A DNA stretch of 27,097 nt. It comes from Reclinomonas americana ATCC 50394. Its lineage: Eukaryota; Jakobida; Jakobea; Jakobida. Location: contig PS015074.1 of the NCBI GenBank assembly GCA_048213135.1, forward strand, positions 96,119 to 123,215, given 5' to 3'. Positions 19,855 through 27,097 of this stretch are shown piece by piece. The notes under the pieces are model-generated. The model saw only the letters and a list, made by a program, of their open reading frames with translations, did not search any database and had not been told where the DNA came from. Within the stretch, counting starts at the first letter, position 1. Each line of letters opens with the position of its first letter. The translations under genes were made by a program, and so were the position numbers.

Positions 19855-21088
19855 ATGATCACCATGTGGGTGGTGTTCCTGGCGCCGTGGTTGATTGCCC
19901 TGACCGCCATGGTGATCTACCGCCTGTTCATTCTGCCGCCGCCGCGCGGCACCAGCCACGAAGAATTCCGTGCGCAGAGTGCCGAAGCTGTCGAGTTTGC
20001 GCGGGCGGTGAGTGCGTGTGTGCCCTTGCAGCATACCAGGTACACTGAACAGAGTGAATACCACAGCGTGGCTGTTTCCGGCGCGACTTGCTGTACGTGT
20101 TTGTGATGCCTCCGCTTTTTGATATTCCCGGCTCCGTGTCACCCTCGTGCCTCGCCCTCATGGCGTGGCTCTCCATGAGTCGCATTCCGTACGAGCCTGT
20201 GTTGCGTCCCTCCTCCTCTTCTCCACCCCAGTGCGTTCTATCTAGTCTCGACTTCGACACTCAATTCTCCGCACACAGGGAGATTATGACCACACGCGTC
20301 AGCCCGACACTGACGCTGCCGTTCATCGTGCTCAACGACCGCGCCATTGGCGACACGGAGGCCATTATGGAGTTCTTGCGCCACGAGTTCCCCGATTCCA
20401 ATCCCGACGCCAACCTGTTGCCGACACAAAAGGCCGTCTCTCACTTTATCTACCGCACCTGCGAGGTTCTTCCGTGTAAGCGAGAAAGAATTTTCTCTCA
20501 CTCTCACACACTCATCGGCCGCGTGTTGAGTTGCACAGGATCACTTGCGGCGAGGCCTCCAATTTTCCAGATACATGGTCCCCGAGGCCTTTGTTGCGTG
20601 CCTCTCCCTCTCCTCTCACACCGCTGGTGTAGGTTATCCGTTCTCATCTGGTGGCAGGACGTGATGAAGGAGCACCTGTTCCGCCCGCGAATGGCGGCGA
20701 TTACGGCCACCGTCATGTCGCGGTGGAAGCGACGCCGCCTATACAACAAGCTGTCACACTGCGGCGACATGAACAACACCGAGGACAGGTTCTGGTCGTC
20801 GGTACGCGCTCGTGCAGCATTGCCTTTTTCCCCTTTCAGAAAACTGACGACAACAACTGGCACGCACAGATGATTGCCGATATTGACGCTTTCTCCGCCA
20901 CACTGGCCGACAAGGAGTTCTTCCTCGGCCAGCCGGGCCCGACCACGGCCGACGCAGTCGCCTTTGGCTACCTCGCACAGCTGGTCTCCGAGGCCTCGTA
21001 CCTCGACGATCCGCTGCACAAGCGCGTGCTGGAGTTCCCGAACCTCGTGCACTTTGTGCATCGCATGCGCGACCACTGTCACTTGTGA
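19855..21088 (+). CDS. FAXC/metaxin-type glutathione S-transferase-fold membrane protein, 296 aa
   Basis: Exons 19855-20007, 20067-20200, 20279-20465, 20539-20592, 20658-20801 and 20870-21088. Donors are GTGAGT, GTTGCG, GTTCTT (GTAAGC at 20477 is the alternative), GTTGCG and GTACGC. The ATG has a strong context (GCCACCATGA). Residues 5-25 form a hydrophobic anchor (VVFLAPWLIALTAMVIY). A thioredoxin-like N-terminal half follows: RDLLYVFVMPP, SPSCLALMAWLSMSRIPYE, LTLPFIVLNDRAIGDTEAIMEFL. The helical C-terminal half has KEFFLGQPGPTTADAVAFGY and FPNLVHFVHRMRDH. This order and these motifs match failed-axon-connections/metaxin-like proteins, whose enzymatic role is uncertain. It follows the upstream gene by 141 bp on the same strand. 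Confidence 0.82.
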
Positions 21089-21201
21089 GGCGAATGATGG
21101 GGCACCGGGGGCAAGTCGAATACACAAGAACGACGTCGCTATACAGCTGATTATTGACATGAAGGCATCCAAAGAGTCGATCGATACTCACAACCTGTGA
21201 C

Positions 21202-21764
21202 NNNNNNNNNNNNNNNNNNNNNNNNNNNNNNNNNNNNNNNNNNNNNNNNNNNNNNNNNNNNNNNNNNNNNNNNNNNNNNNNNNNNNNNNNNNNNNNNNNN
21301 NNNNNNNNNNNNNNNNNNNNNNNNNNNNNNNNNNNNNNNNNNNNNNNNNNNNNNNNNNNNNNNNNNNNNNNNNNNNNNNNNNNNNNNNNNNNNNNNNNNN
21401 NNNNNNNNNNNNNNNNNNNNNNNNNNNNNNNNNNNNNNNNNNNNNNNNNNNNNNNNNNNNNNNNNNNNNNNNNNNNNNNNNNNNNNNNNNNNNNNNNNNN
21501 NNNNNNNNNNNNNNNNNNNNNNNNNNNNNNNNNNNNNNNNNNNNNNNNNNNNNNNNNNNNNNNNNNNNNNNNNNNNNNNNNNNNNNNNNNNNNNNNNNNN
21601 NNNNNNNNNNNNNNNNNNNNNNNNNNNNNNNNNNNNNNNNNNNNNNNNNNNNNNNNNNNNNNNNNNNNNNNNNNNNNNNNNNNNNNNNNNNNNNNNNNNN
21701 NNNNNNNNNNNNNNNNNNNNNNNNNNNNNNNNNNNNNNNNNNNNNNNNNNNNNNNNNNNNNNNN
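21202..21764. other. Assembly gap (563 N) left of the SURF1 contig
   Basis: Run of N. The right flank carries SURF1 coding sequence on the minus strand that runs into the gap. If the contig at 21765-22348 is inverted, this gap would instead hold the 5' exons of a plus-strand SURF1. Confidence 0.97.
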
Positions 21765-22216
21765 GCACCCATCCACGCCAGCATCGCCGGCGGATCAATG
21801 AAGAACCACTGCCCCTGCTGCGGCTCATTGTTTGGCATGATCGAGCTCGGCTCCTCCGCCCCTCGCACGATCCCGACCACTTCCACCTCCTGTTGCGGAT
21901 CCGGCACCAATCCCGCACTCTGTCGAGCCTCCAGTCGCTCCAACGAGCGCGGAACCCATCCACGATTCACCAGCACAATGTTGCTGCGCGTTGCTGAGCA
22001 AGACAGTGCACACAGGGAGGATGGAAAGACAGTGAACAAGCCGCAGACCCTGACTGTGTTCTGAAAGGCGCCAGGATCCAGTGACCAGCACGAGGAGACG
22101 AGGGTCCTTTGATGGACTGCTCGGGGGCACTGCGTGGGCCTACAGCGACTTCGCGATCCGGAGCCAGAAAGTGCCCGCGGAGATGGATTTGTTGCCAGAG
22201 ACAACTCGGATTTCCA
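21765..22216 (-). CDS. SURF1: SURF1 middle portion, on a probably inverted contig
   Basis: SURF1 (yeast Shy1) is an inner mitochondrial membrane factor for cytochrome c oxidase assembly. Two exons are seen on the minus strand, 22216-22049 and 21983-21765 (running into the gap), with donor GTCTGC, acceptor GCGCAG and a 65-nt intron. The spliced product reads IHLRGHFLAPDREVAVGPRS, then HWILAPFRTQSG joined to NIVLVNRGWVPRS, then VEVVGIVRGAEEPS and GQWFFIDPPAMLAWMG. These are the SURF1 blocks (GPRS, PF, LVNRGWVP) in order. The N-terminal presequence and first membrane helix are missing, and so is the part after AWMG. The C-terminus of the same protein lies on the opposite strand at 22645-22974. 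Confidence 0.9.
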
Positions 22217-22262
22217 CTGTCACAGCGCACAGTGAGAGGAGAGAGGAGAGAGAGAGAGAGAG

Positions 22263-22265
<3 letters not shown>

Positions 22266-22345
<80 letters not shown>
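22266..22345. repeat. (GT)40 microsatellite at contig edge
   Basis: Uninterrupted GT dinucleotides preceded by a (GA)n run and ending 3 bp before a 296-N gap. It lies on the transcript-upstream side of the SURF1 exons. Confidence 0.97.
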
Positions 22346-22346
<1 letters not shown>

Positions 22347-22348
22347 GT

Positions 22349-22644
22349 NNNNNNNNNNNNNNNNNNNNNNNNNNNNNNNNNNNNNNNNNNNNNNNNNNNN
22401 NNNNNNNNNNNNNNNNNNNNNNNNNNNNNNNNNNNNNNNNNNNNNNNNNNNNNNNNNNNNNNNNNNNNNNNNNNNNNNNNNNNNNNNNNNNNNNNNNNNN
22501 NNNNNNNNNNNNNNNNNNNNNNNNNNNNNNNNNNNNNNNNNNNNNNNNNNNNNNNNNNNNNNNNNNNNNNNNNNNNNNNNNNNNNNNNNNNNNNNNNNNN
22601 NNNNNNNNNNNNNNNNNNNNNNNNNNNNNNNNNNNNNNNNNNNN
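22349..22644. other. Assembly gap (296 N) between the two SURF1 pieces
   Basis: SURF1 coding sequence resumes on the plus strand immediately after the gap. Before the gap the SURF1 coding sequence is on the minus strand, which signals a wrong join. Confidence 0.97.
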
Positions 22645-22974
22645 ACCGAAGCAGCTGGAGTTGTTTGTTGGTTGCGTTTTTTGTTCTTCGTAAAACAGCA
22701 GCGAGGCGAGTTTGCCGACTGTTTGTGTGTGGCAGATGCCATTCAGGCGCCGCGTGTGGGCTCGCTGCCGTACCTCAAGTCGCCGGATGAGTTCACCGAC
22801 TTTTACGTGTCACCCACGAAGCATCTCATCTACGCCACTACCTGGTGCGTGCACACACTGTCGTGACAATTATCGTCGCCACTCACACATTTGTGTGCCT
22901 GCAGGCTTGGTCTGAGCGCGTGCCTGGCCATTGCAGCGTTCGTCAAGTTGCGAAGAGGCCGTGGCCTTTCATGA
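22645..22974 (+). CDS. SURF1: SURF1 C-terminal portion
   Basis: Exons 22645-22670 (running from the gap), 22736-22844 and 22905-22974 (stop TGA), with introns of 65 and 60 nt and donors GTTGCG and GTGCGT. Phases agree and the product reads PKQLELFVD, then AIQAPRVGSLPYLKSPDEF, then VSPTKHLIYATTWLGLSA and a short Arg-rich end. SURF1 proteins end with a similar block, an His-Leu-x-Tyr-x-x-Thr-Trp stretch that opens the second membrane helix; plant versions read HLNYTLTWYSLSAA. Together with the minus-strand exons to the left it completes one SURF1 gene apart from pieces in the gaps. The stop is 88 bp from the convergent INTS7 stop. Confidence 0.85.
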
Positions 22975-23062
22975 GCCCTGTGCACGCCATCCCTCCCTCC
23001 CTCTCTTTTCTCCCGTTGACTGACCGTGACGGAGCACGCAATGAACTTGTGTTATGCGAAGT

Positions 23063-25938
23063 TTATGAGCCCTTGGGTTGCACAGAGAGGCGAGTGCGAT
23101 GGACGACGAGTGGGTGCTTGCGAATGCCGTGCGCAAACACACGACCGGTCTCTGGCCACTCGTCCGTGGTCCGCACAAAGTCCAACAATCCTTCGCGATT
23201 GCTCGGCTGCGCACAAAAAAGTGAGTGTCGGGGTGAAGTGAGCAGGAGGCGCGCGCGACTCACCTGCGACGACGACACACTCGATTCGTGCGCCCCCGCC
23301 ACCAGCACCCACACCACCACCGTGTACTCGCCAACAACGGACAGCGTCAGAGGGCACGACTGGGAGAAGCTGTGGTCGTCGGGCGAGACGGCCAGGAAGA
23401 AGCGTTGTGGTGGTGGCAGCGCAGCGGGCGGAATTGACGAGTTCTCCACATTGACACGCAGCTCAACGTGCTCCACTTGCGCCACACCTGCGGCAGAGGG
23501 GCAGGGAGAGAGGAAAAGTGAGACTGCTGTCGATGCGCCACTACGTGTGATGAGCCCGCAACTTCGCGCTGGTCCCTCGACCACCCCGGAGACGTGCAGC
23601 GGGAAGATGGCATGCACATCGACCGCTGCCGACGGTTTGTTCTTTCTCGGCTTGGGACTGACATCAAGCTGGGCGGGAGGGGAGGAAAAGGGTCATACAC
23701 CATGCTTACTACTGATTGGAGCACACACACGGGAGGCGTACCTTGACGGCGGCCCGTGGTGCCGTGACGAGCAAGTATCGTGGCAGGCGAATACCGAGAC
23801 ATTGTACACGCGCAATGACCGCCTCCAAGGCTTCCACAGCACATGCCAGTTCATCCTTTTTGTTGCGTGGTGGGTGAGCGACAAAATGCAAACTATCGTC
23901 ACAAAGAGAATCTCACCTGTGGGTCCGCAAGCGCCCTCAACTGCTCCGGGATCCCGAGTTGCACGAGCGACACCAACTCGGCAACCGCCTCGGCGGGTGC
24001 CGCGTGGCGCAGGGGCAGTGTGTCGGCAAAGAGCGGGGCGTCGGGAACCACCAGACGCTCGTACAACGTCAGCACCCCGGTCACACCACTGGTATCGACG
24101 GTCAGCATGCAGGTGGGAAACACAACACAGCGAGGCATGCACACAACTCGTGAGCTCGTGCCTCGACAAACGACACCATTCTCCACACCAGATCTAACGC
24201 CGACTCCCACCTGTGTTGACCACTCGCTTCAGCAAACAGAGAAACAGAAGAAAACCCACTTGGAATCACGCAACGTCTGCAGGCACACCACCGACACGGC
24301 GTCCATGTCGACAAAGCCAGCCGAGAGCGCGGCGAAGCGGTCTCGCAGAGTGGCCACTTGGTCCTTCCAGCCGGCACTCGAGGCCACGCACTCGTCCACC
24401 ATCCACAGACGATCACTCAGCGGATGATTGAGCAGGCTGCCGAGTTGTGCGTGGATACCCGCCAGCGTGAGACACACGTCGCCGTAGATCTCCACAAACC
24501 GCTTCTGGAATCGCAACCCGTCGGTCGACGGGCGGCACACCTGCGTGGCGGTGCTGCGTGAGCAATGTAGCTGGGCGAGAGAATACGAGGGTGAAGAAAA
24601 CTCACATGCAGCTGTTCTTGTGCGCGCAGCAGGTGGTGCGCGCTGTCGAGCAGACTCCACTCGCCTGCTGACTCCGCCGCTCGTTCCACCTCCTGCTCGA
24701 AGGAGCACAAGTGCATCAGGCACGTCATCCAGGCCAGTACGATTTCCGACTCGACCTGCGCACCCACGCAGTGTGAGCGGAGGCACGGCAGAACAGAGAG
24801 TCGTGTGATCGACGGGATGAGAGGCACGTGCCTTCTTCTCTACCACGCCACGCAAGAGCTCGGCAGCCGGTCCAACAAATCCCTCGCAGACACACTCGCG
24901 CACCAGCATGTACACACGCCAGGAGTCGCCGCTGTCGAGTAATCTTCGGCCGGCGTCACACACCGCCAACGCCACTGGCGCGTGCTCGCCACGCGAACTC
25001 GTACGCAGCGCAAAGCGACACGCTCGATACTGTGGAAAGGGCGGGTGAGTGAGCGACAAAAAAGACGGAGCGTGTCTGACGGAGGGAAGGCACACAACAA
25101 ATACAGTCTCCGCCTCGCGGGTCACGCACGGCCGGTCGCACACGGCGGCCACGAGGGTGCACAGCAATTCGTCGTTCACGCGCTGCTCTGCCACGGAAAC
25201 GATTCCGGCGCGAAGCAGTGCTTCAGAGAATACATGGTGCAGGGCTACAGCGGTGGACTCTGCGCATACGGAGTGAGACTGATGGAGAGACCGAGAGCAC
25301 ACTGACAATGCGGGTGAACCTTTCAGACTGGTGACAAGGCTCGACACGATGATTCGCAGCACGTCGGCATGCAGCGAAGAATCCTGCACGCCGCGTCTGT
25401 CCCACACCATAATGTGAGCAGATGGAATATGGAAAGAGAGTGGGAGACGAAAAAGGCAACGCACTGGAGCACGGACTGCAACGTGGAGACGACATGCCGA
25501 ACGGCTTGTAACCGGCGAGATTGTGATGATGTTCGCCGGCCATCATCATCGTCATCCTCCTCGCCAGCAGTCTTCTGACGGCGCCGGCTGCCACTCGCCA
25601 CACGGCCTGACGACGCGCCATCTCCGTCAACAGCATCGCCATCCACATCCATTAGTCTCGCGTCCTCGTCGTCTTCTGCCACAGCATCGGACCCACTCGC
25701 CGCGGTGCTGTCGGTCACCAGCAGGAGCAGTGAGCGCTCACACTGCGTCACAATCCACGAATCGTCGCGATCGCCAGTGGTGCACTCGGCGAGTAATCGC
25801 AAACTCAGCGAGGCGACCAGCGTGTTGTCGTGTTCCAGCGTGGTGGTCAGTGTCTGCTGGGGGAAGACGAAGGAGGAAGAGAAAGGGAGAGAGAGATAAA
25901 GTGAGAAGGGCACAATGGGAAGGAAGGGAGGGAGAGGA

Positions 25939-25975
<37 letters not shown>

Positions 25976-25995
25976 CAGAGAGAGAGAGAGACAGA

Positions 25996-26074
<79 letters not shown>

Positions 26075-26322
26075 GACANNNNNNNNNNNNNNNNNNNNNN
26101 NNNNNNNNNNNNNNNNNNNNNNNNNNNNNNNNNNNNNNNNNNNNNNNNNNNNNNNNNNNNNNNNNNNNNNNNNNNNNNNNNNNNNNNNNNNNNNNNNNNN
26201 NNNNNNNNNNNNNNNNNNNNNNNNNNNNNNNNNNNNNNNNNNNNNNNNNNNNNNNNNNNNNNNNNNNNNNNNNNNNNNNNNNNNNNNNNNNNNNNNNNNN
26301 NNNNNNNNNNNNNNNNNNGAGA

Positions 26323-26356
<34 letters not shown>

Positions 26357-27097
26357 CAGAGAGAGTGAGAAGAGAGAAAGTGAGACGACACAATGTGAAA
26401 GCAGATATGGAGGGGTGGAGAGAGGAAGGAGCAGAAAGGGAGCGAGAGAGAGGGCGAGAAGTGAGACAGACACAATGAGAATGGTGACATTGAGAGAGAC
26501 AAGGAGAATGGACAGAGAGAACAACAGTCGATCATCTCACTTCTCTTCCCCGTCATATCTCTCTTGCTCGCTCTCTGCATTTCTCTCTCCCTCTCACACA
26601 TCACCTCCTGCAGCTGCGCAAGTTGGGCGGCGGTCGCCCGCGGTTCCGCCACATGCAACGTGTGTCGACTGAGTGCATACAGTGTGGCCAGCGTCGACTC
26701 GATCACCGGCGCTTCCGCATCGGACGACAGCAGAGCCAAGAACGGCTGCACACACACACACACACACGCCAGCAGAACGAGTGAGTGAGTCAATCAACAG
26801 CACCTGTTCGTGCGCTGACGAGCTCACCGACAGCGGCACGGAGACGCCGGGTAGACAGAGCGACGGCACCAGTCGCCTCACACAACGAAGCGCCGCCAGC
26901 ACCACTGGCGTGCGCACATCATCCTGCAGCGCCGACAATTGCATGCGAACCACAGCGTCCAACACGGTGGGCGCACGCAACCCGAGCTCCGCCGCCGTGG
27001 CCAACCAGGCCACCTTCAACGCCGTGCTGGCCGCCATCAACAGCCCCTCTCCCTTGCGACCGGCCACACACTGCACGACACGCGCAGCGTGCACACT
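23063..27097 (-). CDS. INTS7: Integrator complex subunit 7, 5' partial
   Basis: INTS7 is a helical-repeat scaffold subunit of the nuclear Integrator complex (snRNA 3' processing, promoter-proximal termination). Exons in transcript order: >27097-26828, 26745-26605, 25856 to about 25465, 25396-25320, 25259-25105, 25029 to about 24832 (or 24814), 24755-24606, 24570-24275, 24088-23917, 23855-23742, 23668-23545, 23487-23264, 23206-23063. The first visible exons are HEAT-like helices (TPVVLAALRCVRRLVPSLCL, IESTLATLYALSRHTL). Matches to the human protein in order: SWRVYMLVRECVCEGFVGPA, AAELLRGVVEKK, IRLPRYLLVTAP, VSPKPR, VSGVVEG, and a beta-rich end (CPLTLSVVGEYTVVVWVLVA). Identity is low, but order and spacing fit. 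An acidic/basic insertion lies at about 25510-25720. Two junctions are ambiguous. Confidence 0.84.
25857..26604 (-). other. INTS7 748-nt intron with (GA)n and an assembly gap
   Basis: Donor GTGATG, acceptor CCCCAG. On the plus strand the intron is nearly pure GA from about 25941 to 26073 and again from 26319 to 26372. A 240-N gap (26079-26318) lies in the middle. The long Arg/Glu and Ser/Leu open frames in both directions are repeat artefacts. Confidence 0.88.
26079..26318. other. Assembly gap (240 N) within a (GA)n repeat
   Basis: Both flanks are (GA)n and both lie in the same INTS7 intron, with INTS7 exons in the same orientation on either side. The join is sound; only repeat length is unknown. 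Confidence 0.97.

Noticed and set aside
18637-20142. 501-aa open frame on the minus strand
   Set aside because: It is antisense to the OB/CCCH/methyltransferase gene and the next gene's first exon, both supported by conserved motifs and phase. Its own composition is Arg/His/Pro-rich and shows no motifs.
21765-22216. A second, independent SURF1-like gene on the minus strand
   Set aside because: The two pieces cover complementary, non-overlapping parts of one protein and abut gaps, so one gene on a misoriented contig is simpler.
25523-26793. Arg-Glu and Ser-Leu repeat proteins in both directions
   Set aside because: They come from (GA)n in an INTS7 intron and cross an N gap.

Overview
The window is nuclear DNA from an intron-rich, gene-dense eukaryote, most likely a microbial one. 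Genes carry many short introns (mostly 56-85 nt). Intergenic spacers are small, coding DNA is fairly GC-rich, and introns hold (CT)n, (GA)n, (AC)n and (CTGT)n microsatellites. The gene set (Aquarius, Integrator subunit 7, SURF1, an alkylglycerol monooxygenase, a 60-residue homeodomain protein) excludes prokaryotes and makes a typical fungus unlikely. I cannot name the species. Seven runs of N (about 2 kb in all) show a scaffolded draft assembly.

Layout, left to right. (1) 1-1813 (+): 3' part of an unrecognised basic, coiled-coil/IQ-like protein. (2) 1916-8995 (-): the intron-binding spliceosomal helicase Aquarius, about 21 visible exon blocks, with one gap in its N-terminal half. (3) 9079-11168 (+): four small intronless genes in tandem. 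Three clearly share a YGPP-type motif and a C-terminal module around TGMAERVRGKSRD that I do not recognise; the fourth is a possible diverged relative. (4) 11642-14174 (+): alkylglycerol monooxygenase, first exon or exons lost in a gap. (5) 14528-17028 (-): a homeodomain protein with an unrecognised C-terminal region. (6) 17029-18385: palindrome-rich divergent intergenic DNA. (7) 18386-19713 (+): OB-fold-like + CCCH zinc finger + Rossmann methyltransferase-like protein. (8) 19855-21088 (+): membrane-anchored FAXC/metaxin-type GST-fold protein. (9) 21765-22974: SURF1, with its middle on the minus strand and its C-terminus on the plus strand, best explained by an inverted contig between two gaps. 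(10) 23063->27097 (-): Integrator subunit 7, its 5' end beyond the window.

The main genes are housekeeping functions of unrelated pathways (splicing, snRNA/mRNA 3' processing, cytochrome oxidase assembly, ether-lipid turnover) and do not form an operon-like system. Two things stand out. One is a recurrent non-canonical 5' splice site, GTTGCG(T), used by about a dozen of roughly 55 introns and fixed in several cases by conserved protein sequence. The other is the tandem family of small intronless proteins next to Aquarius. All exon coordinates were derived by hand from frame, phase and family conservation; a few junctions are ambiguous and are marked so.
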